The notes beneath the pieces are model-generated. The model made no database searches, had not been told where the DNA came from, and saw only the letters and a program-made list of their open reading frames with translations. A stretch of 64,000 nucleotides of DNA from Komagataeibacter rhaeticus (GTDB lineage: Bacteria; Pseudomonadota; Alphaproteobacteria; Acetobacterales; Acetobacteraceae), in NCBI RefSeq assembly GCF_003207855.1, contig NZ_NKTZ01000008.1, positions 1 through 64,000 of the forward strand, written 5' to 3'. Made by a program: the position numbers and the translations under genes. Below, piece by piece: positions 26,998 to 35,413 of the stretch. Each line of letters opens with the position of its first letter. Position 1 is the first letter of the stretch.

Positions 26998-29613
26998 TCA
27001 GGAGCGCTTGAAAAGGGTGGCGAGGGCGGCAAAGGGGCTGTCGGGCCGCGTGGCGCGGGCCGGCGTGACCGGCGGTGGTCTGCCAGCCTTGCGGCGTGGG
27101 GCACGGGTCGTGTTGTCCTTCCGGTTCTCTCCCGTTCGGGGCTGGAACCGGATCATGAGGGGGGCTGGCGGGCCGTAGCTGTCAGCCGCCATGGGCCGGG
27201 GGTGATAGACACGCATGTCCAGCCCCTTCATCAGGGCGGGCAGCATCTCGCGCCGCACGCCCAGACGCGATGCCAGCAGCGCGGGCAGGGGTATGGGCGC
27301 ATGGCGGGTCATGCGCGCCAGTTCCAGGATGAACTTCTCCGCGATATCCAGCCTGATGCGCACCGGCCCTGCGTCCAGCCAGCCCATCCGGTCCAGAAAG
27401 GGGGCGGGCAGGGCATCGGGTGCCAGGGTGATGCGGCTCATGGCGGGCAGGGGCGGGCAGGCCATGTTCAGGCTGATCGCCACCAGCCAGCCGCGCAGCC
27501 GCAGCGGGCGTTCCTTCAGGATCGCGGGCATGAACAGGCTGTAATGCCCGACCCGTATGCCAAGCTGGCGCAGGCGGCGGAGCATGTCGGGGCGGGGGCG
27601 CTCGCCACGGGGCAGTGGGGCGATGCCCGCGCCTTCCACCAGGCGGTGGACGAGTCCCCTCAGCTCGGGTGTGCCGGCCACGGCAGCCTGCACGGCAAAC
27701 AGGGGGGCAAGATGTTCATGCACCACCTGGCTGATCCATGACTGCAGCCGGCCCCGGATGCGCTCGCGCTGGGCATTGTCCAGCAACGGATTGTCGAGCA
27801 CCTGCGGGCGCGGCGAAAGGATTGTGCTGCCCGGCTGCATGCGGGCAATCGGCATGCCCTGCCATATGACATGCGTGCCATCGGCGGAGAAGGCGAACTG
27901 CCGGTCATCATCCCCCACCAGCAGGGCGACGCGGCGTGGTATCTCGCTGCGCACCGCCCGACGCGCCGCACGCATGAGCAGGCGGCCATCCTCCGCATCC
28001 GTATGGTCGCCCGCAATCAGGTCCAGCCCGGCAATCCGCCCGACCTCGTGGCCTTCGACCACCACATTGCCCTGCGCGGTCACGGCGGAAAGCAGGCTGT
28101 CATGCCCGCCTTCATCCAGCCTGCGGATCAGGGTGGTGGCGCGGCGGTCGACAAAGCGGGCGGTCAGCTGTTCGTGCAGGATATCGGACAGGCGGTCCTC
28201 TGCCTCCCGCGTGCGGGCCTGCCAGTGCGCGGCATTGGTGATCCATCCGGTACGGGCCGCGACATAGCTGCATACCCTTATGCCCGCCAGCCGCTGCATC
28301 AGGCTGTCTATGGTGCCTTCGGTCTGGAAGAAATGGGTGATCTGGTTTTCCATCCACGCGGCGGGGATGCGGCCATCGGTCATGAGATGGGTAAAGATAC
28401 GGCCACACAGGCGGATATGGCTGTCATCCCCCAGCTTGCGGAAATCGGGGATCTGGCAGCTTTCCCACAGAAGCCGCGTCGCCGCACGGGAATGGATCAG
28501 CGGGCGGATCTCGGTGCTTGCCGCCAGGGCCGACAGGGCCAGTACGTCGCTGGCCTCATGCCCCGCCACCAGTTCCGGCCGGGGGGAAGCCTGGTTGAGG
28601 CTGGCCAGAAGGGCCGGGGCGGACGAGAAATCAAGCGTGCTGTTACGCCATGCCAGGCGGGTCAGCGGGTCGAAGCGGTGTTCCTCCACCGCTTCGGCCA
28701 GTTCTTCATGGAGGGGCGGGCAGGTACCGGTGGTGCCAAACGTGCCATCGCGCAGGCCACGCCCGGCACGGCCCGCCACCTGGGCTATTTCCCCCGCGTT
28801 GAGCGGGCGCACCCGCGTGCCATCGAATTTGGACAGGCTGGCAAAGGCCACATGGTTCACATCCATGTTCAGCCCCATGCCGATGGCGTCGGTCGCAACC
28901 AGGTAATCGACTTCCTTTTCCTGATAAAGGGCAACCTGCGCGTTGCGCGTGCGCGGTGAAAGCTGGCCCATGACAATGGCGCACCCACCCCGCCTGCGGC
29001 GCAGCAGTTCGGCAATGGCGTAAACTTCACTGGCGGAAAAGGCGACAATGGCTGAACGCGGCGGCAGGCGCGTCAGCTTGCAGCCCCCGGCATGGGTCAG
29101 TTGCGACAGGCGGGGCCGGTGTTCGATCTCGATGCCCGGCACCAGCCTGCGGATCAGGTTGCGGATGGTGTCGGCACCCAGGAACATCGTCTCCGCCGTG
29201 CCGCGCGCATGCAGCAGGCGGTCGGTAAAGATATGGCCCCGGTCGGGATCGGCGCAGAGCTGGATTTCATCCACCGCCACGAATTCCACCCGCCGGTCCA
29301 GCGGCATGGCTTCCACCGTGCATGAAAACCAGCGGGCATTGGGGGGAACGATCTTTTCCTCACCCGTTATCAGGGCCACGGCCTGCGCGCCCTTGCGGGC
29401 CACCATGCGGTCATAGTTCTCGCGCGCCAGCAGCCGTAGCGGGAAACCGATGATGCCCGAGCCATGTGACAGCAGGCGTTCTATGGCCAGATGGGTCTTT
29501 CCGGTATTGGTCGGGCCGAGTACGGCCCGCACCGTCGTGTCGGAAGGGAGGCCGGAACCCTGCCCGGCCGCTGCGCGATAGGGGCCACCAGTGCCCTTGG
29601 GTACACCCGTCAT
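26998..29613 (-). CDS. Suv3-like ATP-dependent RNA helicase
   Basis: Superfamily 2 helicase resembling mitochondrial Suv3, which unwinds structured RNA for decay. Motif I G-P-T-N-T-G-K-T-H, motif II D-E-I-Q (as in Suv3), and motif VI Q-V-A-G-R-A-G-R are present. Further C-terminal segments carry the Suv3 core and a disordered basic tail with K/R-rich stretches. Such proteins are common in alphaproteobacteria, the lineage of mitochondria. The ATG at 29613 (871 residues) has GGGGA close upstream; a longer frame to 29727 looks non-homologous. The S4 gene is 5 nt downstream, suggesting a shared task in RNA or ribosome turnover. Confidence 0.88.
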   Translation of the reverse strand: MTGVPKGTGGPYRAAAGQGSGLPSDTTVRAVLGPTNTGKTHLAIERLLSHGSGIIGFPLRLLARENYDRMVARKGAQAVALITGEEKIVPPNARWFSCTVEAMPLDRRVEFVAVDEIQLCADPDRGHIFTDRLLHARGTAETMFLGADTIRNLIRRLVPGIEIEHRPRLSQLTHAGGCKLTRLPPRSAIVAFSASEVYAIAELLRRRRGGCAIVMGQLSPRTRNAQVALYQEKEVDYLVATDAIGMGLNMDVNHVAFASLSKFDGTRVRPLNAGEIAQVAGRAGRGLRDGTFGTTGTCPPLHEELAEAVEEHRFDPLTRLAWRNSTLDFSSAPALLASLNQASPRPELVAGHEASDVLALSALAASTEIRPLIHSRAATRLLWESCQIPDFRKLGDDSHIRLCGRIFTHLMTDGRIPAAWMENQITHFFQTEGTIDSLMQRLAGIRVCSYVAARTGWITNAAHWQARTREAEDRLSDILHEQLTARFVDRRATTLIRRLDEGGHDSLLSAVTAQGNVVVEGHEVGRIAGLDLIAGDHTDAEDGRLLMRAARRAVRSEIPRRVALLVGDDDRQFAFSADGTHVIWQGMPIARMQPGSTILSPRPQVLDNPLLDNAQRERIRGRLQSWISQVVHEHLAPLFAVQAAVAGTPELRGLVHRLVEGAGIAPLPRGERPRPDMLRRLRQLGIRVGHYSLFMPAILKERPLRLRGWLVAISLNMACPPLPAMSRITLAPDALPAPFLDRMGWLDAGPVRIRLDIAEKFILELARMTRHAPIPLPALLASRLGVRREMLPALMKGLDMRVYHPRPMAADSYGPPAPLMIRFQPRTGENRKDNTTRAPRRKAGRPPPVTPARATRPDSPFAALATLFKRS

Positions 29614-29740
29614 GTCCCCATGCTCCGGCCAAGTGGCCGCAAATGCAAGCAAAACAGCATGCGGGCCAGCCGGGGTGTTGCGTTGGCGCAAAGCCGGACG
29701 CACCCTGCCTGATATAAAGCCATGCACGAAGGGACGTTCG

Positions 29741-31180
29741 ATGAACAGCTTGCAAGGACAGGACAGTCTGGTCGCCGCCGATCATGTGGGGCATGAGCCG
29801 GTAGGGGTGGTGCATGCCATCCGCCCCGGCATGCTGGGTGAACTGGCCGCGCTGGTGGAGGAAGGGGCGGCCCGCTTTGCCACGCAGGCCGGTTTTGTCG
29901 CCCGGCATGGCCAGATCCAGCTGCTGCCGGGGGCCGATGGCACGGTTGCCACCGCCCTGCTGGGCATGGGGGATGAAGCGGAAGGGGCCGACCCGTTCGT
30001 ATTCGGCGCGTTGCCCGACTCGCTGCCCGCCGGGCTGTGGCGGGTCAGCGCCCCGGCGGAGGTGGCAGCGGGCGACATCGCGCTTGGCTTCTGCCTTGGC
30101 GCCTACCGGATGCCGGCATTCGGGCGGGAAAACGCGCCCGCCGCCCCGGCGGCGCGGCTGGTGGTGGGGGCGGAGGGACATGGCGCCAGCCAGATGGCGC
30201 AGTGCATGAACCTGGCCCGCTCGCTCATCAATACGCCCCCCAACCTCATGGGGCCGGATGATCTGGCAGCGGCGGCGGAAGCGGCCCTGCTGCCACTGGG
30301 GGCGCATGTCTCGGTGCTGCGTGGTGCCCGCCTGGCGCAGGATTTCCCGACCGTGCGGCATGTGGGCATGGGATCGGAGCGCGCGCCCTGCGTGGTGGAA
30401 GCACACTGGCAGGGCAGCACCGCCACGGATGATGCCCCGCTTCTTTCACTGGCGGGCAAGGGCGTGTGTTTTGATACGGGTGGCTACGACCTCAAACCGC
30501 CAGCCGGCATGCTGCGGATGAAAAAGGACATGGGGGGCGCTGCCATCATGCTCGGGCTGGCGCGCCTGATCATGCTGCGTGACCTGCCCGTCAGGCTGGA
30601 ACTGCGGCTGGGCTGCGTGGAAAACAGCGTATCCGGTCATGCCATGCGCCCGTCCGACGTGGTGCGGACGCGCGCGGGGCTGACGGTGGAAATCGGCAAT
30701 ACCGATGCGGAGGGCAGACTCGTGCTGTGCGACCTGCTGCACGCGGCCTGCGCGCGCCAGCCCGACCTGCTGGTTGACGCGGCCACCCTGACCGGCGCGG
30801 CCCGCGTGGCCCTTGGCCCGGATGTTCCAGCCCTGTTCAGCAACAATGAGGAAACGGGAGCCGCTTTCGTTGCCGCGGGCATGGCCTGTGGCGACCCGCT
30901 GTGGCGGCTGCCGCTATGGCCGGGCTACCGGAAATGGCTGCGCAGTCCGGTGGCAGACCTGAACAATATTTCATCCAAACCGATGGCCGGGGCCATTACG
31001 GCGGCCCTTTTTCTGGAGAATTTTGTCAAAACTGATGTGCGCTGGGTTCATATCGACACCTACGGATGGAATGATTCTGCACGGCTTGGCAAACCGGAAG
31101 GTGGAGAAAGTCTTGGTTTAAGAGCGACTTACGAAGGGATATTAAAAATATTTAATATCGAGGACAGAATGCACCACTAA
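29741..31180 (+). CDS. leucyl aminopeptidase family protein (M17)
   Basis: Di-zinc or manganese cytosolic aminopeptidase removing N-terminal residues from peptides. The family signature N-T-D-A-E-G-R-L-V-L is intact, as are the metal-site segment G-K-G-V-C-F-D-T-G-G and the K-x-D-M-G-G-A-A stretch. The 479-residue product starts at 29741 with GAAGGGACG upstream and is divergent from the Suv3-like gene. The N-terminal domain is poorly conserved compared with PepA, so this is probably the PepB-like or alphaproteobacterial M17 branch. The last 25 codons are A/T-rich compared with the rest. Confidence 0.9.
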   Translation: MNSLQGQDSLVAADHVGHEPVGVVHAIRPGMLGELAALVEEGAARFATQAGFVARHGQIQLLPGADGTVATALLGMGDEAEGADPFVFGALPDSLPAGLWRVSAPAEVAAGDIALGFCLGAYRMPAFGRENAPAAPAARLVVGAEGHGASQMAQCMNLARSLINTPPNLMGPDDLAAAAEAALLPLGAHVSVLRGARLAQDFPTVRHVGMGSERAPCVVEAHWQGSTATDDAPLLSLAGKGVCFDTGGYDLKPPAGMLRMKKDMGGAAIMLGLARLIMLRDLPVRLELRLGCVENSVSGHAMRPSDVVRTRAGLTVEIGNTDAEGRLVLCDLLHAACARQPDLLVDAATLTGAARVALGPDVPALFSNNEETGAAFVAAGMACGDPLWRLPLWPGYRKWLRSPVADLNNISSKPMAGAITAALFLENFVKTDVRWVHIDTYGWNDSARLGKPEGGESLGLRATYEGILKIFNIEDRMHH

Positions 31181-31272
31181 AGAAACAATGCCGGATGCGA
31201 ACTAATTTGCTTGCTGCGACTTATATATGCCGTAAATGCCAATTATATAGGCAGTAGCAAACGACATCATTC

Positions 31273-31320
31273 CAGGTCCGGCCCGATTCCCGCACTTGCG
31301 CGGGCAGGGAGCCGGACCTG
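31273..31320. promoter_or_regulatory. nested inverted repeat upstream of a marR gene
   Basis: Ten-bp outer arms CAGGTCCGGC (31273-31282) and GCCGGACCTG (31311-31320) enclose a small hairpin CCCGC/GCGGG at about 31289-31304. It ends 24 nt before the regulator's ATG. No T-run follows. It could be a structured leader or a tandem operator for the regulator itself. Confidence 0.5.
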
Positions 31321-31344
31321 ACATTCGACAGAGGATTTCAACCG

Positions 31345-31767
31345 ATGGTCAAGGCATCACAGACTAATCAGGACCAGACGATCAACGCCCTGCGCGACAC
31401 CATTGTCGCCATGGTCCGCCGCGACGGGCCGGATCTTTCGGCACGCCAGCTGGCCGTGTTCCTGACCTGCTATCTCACCAATGACGAGCAGACGGTCCGC
31501 GACCTTGCCGCAGAGCTGAACGTGTCCAAGCCCGCCATCACCCGTGCGCTGGACCGGCTGCAGGCGCTGTTCCTTGTGCGTCGCGTGCAGGACCAGATGG
31601 ACCGCCGTTCCGTGCTGATCCGCTACACGCCCAAGGGCAAGGCCTACCTGCGTGAGCTGTGCAAGATCGTGACCGAGACCGCGACCGCGATCCAGGAAAA
31701 GGAAGCCGCCCCGGCCCGCAGGCCGCAGCGTGTGCGCGGGGTCGAGGAACTGCGCCGCGCGGGCTGA
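31345..31767 (+). CDS. MarR family transcriptional regulator
   Basis: 140-residue winged-helix DNA-binding protein. The recognition helix region reads T-V-R-D-L-A-A-E-L-N-V-S-K-P-A-I-T-R-A-L-D-R-L, followed by a wing with D-R-R-S-V-L-I-R-Y-T-P-K-G. The C-terminal dimer helix is short and ends in a basic R-R-P-Q-R tail, so it is smaller at that end than typical MarR. It begins after a GAGGA site. The inverted repeat just upstream could be an autoregulatory site. The next gene starts 49 nt later in the same direction and may be a target or operon partner. Confidence 0.88.
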   Translation: MVKASQTNQDQTINALRDTIVAMVRRDGPDLSARQLAVFLTCYLTNDEQTVRDLAAELNVSKPAITRALDRLQALFLVRRVQDQMDRRSVLIRYTPKGKAYLRELCKIVTETATAIQEKEAAPARRPQRVRGVEELRRAG

Positions 31768-31816
31768 GTTATCTGCGGGTCAATATTGCACCCAAGGATG
31801 GAAAGGGTCTGATCCC

Positions 31817-32272
31817 ATGCTTATGTCACGCCGTCTGGCTGTTCTCGCACTCGTCCTGGCTCCGCTGGCCGGTCTTCCCCACGCCGCCATGGCCGAGGAG
31901 TCCACGCTTGGCACGCCGTCGGGCGAGGTGACCATGAAGTTCAAGTCGCTTGATATCGGCGTTGGTCACACATGGGGCACGGGCAAGCTCGTGTTCCAGC
32001 ACCATACCTATCGCTTCAGGATTGAAGGCGGGTCACTGGCGGCGGTGGGGTATGCCAACATCAAGGGACATGGCACGGTCTATAACCTGACCCGGGTCAA
32101 GGATTTCGAGGGAAGCTACGCCGCCGTCAACGGTGATGTGACGGCGGGGACCGGCATCGGGGCCGTACTGCTCAACAATCCGGCGGGCGTGCGTATCCGG
32201 CTTGATACATCCAGTTCCGGCGGTCGTCTGGCCGCTGCGGCACAGGGCATGAAGATTACCCTGACCAAATAA
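31817..32272 (+). CDS. secreted protein of unknown function (EipA/DUF1134-like pattern)
   Basis: 151-residue exported protein with a signal peptide (residues about 1-25, ending A-A-M-A-E). The mature part is a Gly-rich beta protein with W-G-T-G-K-L-V-F, V-Y-N-L and D-F-E-G-S-Y-A-A motifs. That pattern resembles small periplasmic proteins related to DUF1134/EipA and BPSL1445-type folds, but I am not certain of the family. ATG at 31817 has GGAAAGGG about 9 nt upstream; 31823 is an alternative. It follows the MarR gene closely. Cell-envelope association is inferred from export only. Confidence 0.7.
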   Translation: MLMSRRLAVLALVLAPLAGLPHAAMAEESTLGTPSGEVTMKFKSLDIGVGHTWGTGKLVFQHHTYRFRIEGGSLAAVGYANIKGHGTVYNLTRVKDFEGSYAAVNGDVTAGTGIGAVLLNNPAGVRIRLDTSSSGGRLAAAAQGMKITLTK

Positions 32273-32297
32273 ATACGATCCACTGTCGGCTGCACGG

Positions 32298-32334
32298 ACA
32301 GGGGAATGGCCAGCAGGCCGTTCCCCTGTTCCTT
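32298..32334 (+). terminator. terminator between convergent genes
   Basis: Fourteen-bp stem (32298-32311 with 32316-32329, one G-U pair), AGCA loop, followed by TCCTTTT. It separates the secreted-protein gene from the convergent glycosyltransferase. Confidence 0.75.
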
Positions 32335-32337
32335 TTG

Positions 32338-33375
32338 CTACCAGTGCAGCCCGGGCGTGCGGCGCACAAGCCGGGTCACGACCACGGTCCAGGCCAGTTG
32401 CAGGCACAGCAGCACGCCAAGGGACATGGCCGGGCGCGCGCCATGCAGGCCCACCACCATGGCCGCCAGCGCGCCGCACAGTGTCGCCCCCCATGCCTGA
32501 AGCGTGACAAAGGGGGCGGGCAGGCCCGCGCGATGGGCCATCTGGTAGACATGTTCACGATGCGCCTGCATGACGGGCCGCCGCAGCCATGCCCGGCGCA
32601 GCAGGGTCAGGCCCACATCGGCCAGCAGGCCACACAGCATGAGCGGCATGAGCGCCGCCCCGTGCGCCAGCCGGGGCATGGTGGCCATGTGCAGCCCCAG
32701 CGCGCCCAGCACCAGCCCGCAGCACTGGCTGCCCACATCCCCCATGAACAGCCGGGCATGGGGAAAGTTGAAGGGCAGGAAGCCCGCTATGCCCGCGGCC
32801 AGCAGCAGTGCGGTGCCCCATGTCTCCACGCCGCCCTGCGCCATCAGGCAGAGTGCCGCCGTGGCAAGGGCCGCGATAAGCGTGCAGCCACTGGCCAGTC
32901 CGTTCAGCCCGTCCATGAAATTCAGCACGTTGCACAGCATGACCAGCCACAGCATGCGCCATGCCAGCCCCGGCAGGGTTACGCTGTGCCCTGACGCCGC
33001 CATGCCGCCCCATGCCACCAGCATGCCCGCGGCGCATTGTGCCCCCAGCTTCCACAGCGGCGGCATGGGGCGCATGTCGTCACGCCAGCTGAACAGGCCC
33101 AGCCATGCGGTTGCGGCCAGCAGTGTCACGTCCCCCACATCGGGATGGTGGTGGAACATGCGCTGCAGCAGCGGCACGCCAATGACGAAAACGGTCAGGA
33201 TGGCCAGTCCCCCGCCCTTGGGCACGGGGGCGGCGTGCGCGCTGCGGCTGCCCGGATAATCCATGACGTGCAGCCCGATGACCCGGCGCGACAGCAGTGC
33301 CGCCACGGCAGCGGCACCCACCAGCAGCGCGGCGGCGAGGGTGGCCCCGTCATGCGTGGAAGGCGGTGGCGTCAT
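32338..33375 (-). CDS. WecA/MraY-type undecaprenyl-phosphate sugar-1-phosphate transferase
   Basis: Polytopic membrane enzyme of glycosyltransferase family 4, moving a sugar-1-phosphate (often GlcNAc or a related N-acetylhexosamine) from a UDP-sugar to undecaprenyl phosphate to start a surface polysaccharide. The 345-residue product has about ten helices, the V-P-K-G-G-G-L-A loop, the catalytic N-F-M-D-G-L-N-G-L-A segment, and the L-F-M-G-D-V-G-S motif. It is more WecA/WbpL-like than MraY-like. It is divergent from a CapD/PglF-type dehydratase and aminotransferase, which fits a shared surface-glycan pathway. Confidence 0.88.
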   Translation of the reverse strand: MTPPPSTHDGATLAAALLVGAAAVAALLSRRVIGLHVMDYPGSRSAHAAPVPKGGGLAILTVFVIGVPLLQRMFHHHPDVGDVTLLAATAWLGLFSWRDDMRPMPPLWKLGAQCAAGMLVAWGGMAASGHSVTLPGLAWRMLWLVMLCNVLNFMDGLNGLASGCTLIAALATAALCLMAQGGVETWGTALLLAAGIAGFLPFNFPHARLFMGDVGSQCCGLVLGALGLHMATMPRLAHGAALMPLMLCGLLADVGLTLLRRAWLRRPVMQAHREHVYQMAHRAGLPAPFVTLQAWGATLCGALAAMVVGLHGARPAMSLGVLLCLQLAWTVVVTRLVRRTPGLHW

Positions 33376-33442
33376 GAAAGCACGGTGCGGTGCATGATCT
33401 CTCCTTCTTGCCCCTGCCCTGCTCGGCTATAGGGAGAGAGTA

Positions 33443-35413
33443 ATGGTGACGCAATCCTCCGGCAGCCGTTCTCTTGCCACATGCCTGCGCATGACACGGA
33501 CCATAGCGGTAAACAGCGCCCTTGATGTGATCATGGGGGCCGTGGCGGCCCTTGGGGCGGTTGGCCTGTGCGGTCACGCGCCCGGGGGCTGGCCGCTATG
33601 GGGCGTGGCCGGGCTGGGGCTGGGCGGTATTGCGGCGGGGGGACTGCCGTTTCGCATTTTCGTGCAGCACTGGCGCTTTGCCGGGCGGTCGGATTTCTGG
33701 CGGCTGGGCTGCGCCTGCGTGCTGGCGGGCGTACTGGTCATGGGGGTGCTGGCGGCAGCGGGCGACAGGGGGGTCGGGGCCGCGTCTTGGTGCGTCAGCT
33801 ACGGCATGGCGGCCTTCGTGTGCATGGCGGCCACGCGGGCGGCCTACCAGCGCTGGCGGCAGGCAGGCCCGCGTACCGGGCGGGTGGGCTGCCCCGTGAT
33901 CGTGCTGGGTAGTGAGGCCGACACCACGCGGTTCCTGAAGCTCATGCCCGCCATGGCGGGGCGTGTCGTGGGCATGGTGGTGGAAAGCCGCCAGCGCAGG
34001 CCGGGGCGGCGGGTGCGCGGCGTGCCGGTTCTGGGGCAGGTGACGGAACTGCGCCGTATCGTTTCCGCCATGGCGCGGGATGGTGACGTGCTGCTGGTCG
34101 TGGCGGACGGGCGCTTCAGGGGGGAGCGGCTTTCCGGTGTGCTGCGGATGGTGCAGGAAACGGGTGCCCGCGTGCGCTGCATGCCCGACCTGTCGGGTAT
34201 TGCCGGGGGGCAGGCGGGCCCCCTGCATCCGGTCCGGCTGGCGGACCTGCTCAACCGCCCGGCCCTGCTGCCCGATGCGCAGGGACTGGCTGGCCTGCTG
34301 GGGGGCAGGCGCGTGCTGATTACCGGGGCGGGTGGCACGATCGGCAGTGAACTGGCCCGCCAGATTGCCCGCCACCGCCCCGCTGAACTGGTGCTGCTGG
34401 ATGTGGGGGAGTTCGCGCTGTGGCAGGTGGACATAGACCTGGCGGAAAACGCGCCGGAGCCGGCACGCCATCTGGTGCTGGCCGATATTCGTGATCCTGC
34501 CCGCATGGAACGGGTTTTTGCCCGTTTCCAGCCGGAACTGGTCTTTCACGCCGCCGCGCTGAAACATGTTCCCATGGTGGAGGAAAACCCCTGCGAGGGC
34601 CTGCTGACCAACGCGACGGGCACCCGTATCGTGGCCGATATCGCCGCCCGGCATGGGGCGCGGGCGATGGTGCTGGTCTCGACGGACAAGGCGGTCAATC
34701 CCGCTTCGGTCATGGGGGCGTCCAAGCGGGTGGCGGAAATGTACTGTCAGGCACTGGACGTACAGGCCCGCGACATGACGGATGGCGCCACCGGCATGCG
34801 CTGCGTCAGCGTGCGGTTTGGCAATGTCATGGGATCGACCGGATCGGTCATCCCGCTGTTCCGCCACCAGCTGGAGCGTGGTGGCCCGCTTACGGTCACC
34901 GATCCGCGCATGGAGCGGTATTTCATGACCGTGTCCGAAGCGGTGGGGCTGGTCCTGCAGGCCACGGCCTGTGGCACGGGGGTGCAGGCCACGGGGCTTG
35001 CCGCCCCGCTGCGCCGGGGGGGGGTGTTCGTGCTGGACATGGGCACGCCGGTCAGGATCGTGGATCTGGCACGCCAGATGATCGTGCTGGCCGGGCTGCG
35101 GCCGGGGCGTGACATCGACATCCGTTTCACGGGCCTGCGACCGGGCGAAAAGCTGACGGAAGACCTGTTTTACAAAAAGGAAATCCTGCAGCCCACCGGC
35201 TGTCCCGGCCTGCGGATGGCAACGCCGCGTACGGTGGACCTTGCGCAGGTCGCCAATATCATGGATGCACTTACAGTGGCATGCCGGGATGGTGATGGCG
35301 CCCGTGCGCTGGATCTGGTCCGGAGGCTTGTACCCGAATTTGCCCATAACCCGCATGGCATGGACATGCCCGACCCGGCGGGGCAGATCGATGTGGAAAG
35401 GAATGCATCATGA
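33443..35413 (+). CDS. CapD/PglF/WbpM-type UDP-sugar 4,6-dehydratase
   Basis: 656-residue membrane-anchored nucleotide-sugar dehydratase. Residues about 25-130 hold four membrane helices, followed by a degenerate Rossmann domain (V-I-V-L-G-S) and the active SDR domain with NAD loop T-G-A-G-G-T-I-G-S-E near 290. Further motifs are A-A-A-L-K-H-V-P and S-T-D-K-A-V-N-P-A-S-V-M-G-A-S-K, in which the classical catalytic Tyr is replaced, as in PglF/WbpM. It would convert UDP-GlcNAc to a 4-keto-6-deoxy sugar. GGGAGAGAG precedes the ATG. The stop overlaps the aminotransferase start (ATGA). Confidence 0.9.
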   Translation: MVTQSSGSRSLATCLRMTRTIAVNSALDVIMGAVAALGAVGLCGHAPGGWPLWGVAGLGLGGIAAGGLPFRIFVQHWRFAGRSDFWRLGCACVLAGVLVMGVLAAAGDRGVGAASWCVSYGMAAFVCMAATRAAYQRWRQAGPRTGRVGCPVIVLGSEADTTRFLKLMPAMAGRVVGMVVESRQRRPGRRVRGVPVLGQVTELRRIVSAMARDGDVLLVVADGRFRGERLSGVLRMVQETGARVRCMPDLSGIAGGQAGPLHPVRLADLLNRPALLPDAQGLAGLLGGRRVLITGAGGTIGSELARQIARHRPAELVLLDVGEFALWQVDIDLAENAPEPARHLVLADIRDPARMERVFARFQPELVFHAAALKHVPMVEENPCEGLLTNATGTRIVADIAARHGARAMVLVSTDKAVNPASVMGASKRVAEMYCQALDVQARDMTDGATGMRCVSVRFGNVMGSTGSVIPLFRHQLERGGPLTVTDPRMERYFMTVSEAVGLVLQATACGTGVQATGLAAPLRRGGVFVLDMGTPVRIVDLARQMIVLAGLRPGRDIDIRFTGLRPGEKLTEDLFYKKEILQPTGCPGLRMATPRTVDLAQVANIMDALTVACRDGDGARALDLVRRLVPEFAHNPHGMDMPDPAGQIDVERNAS

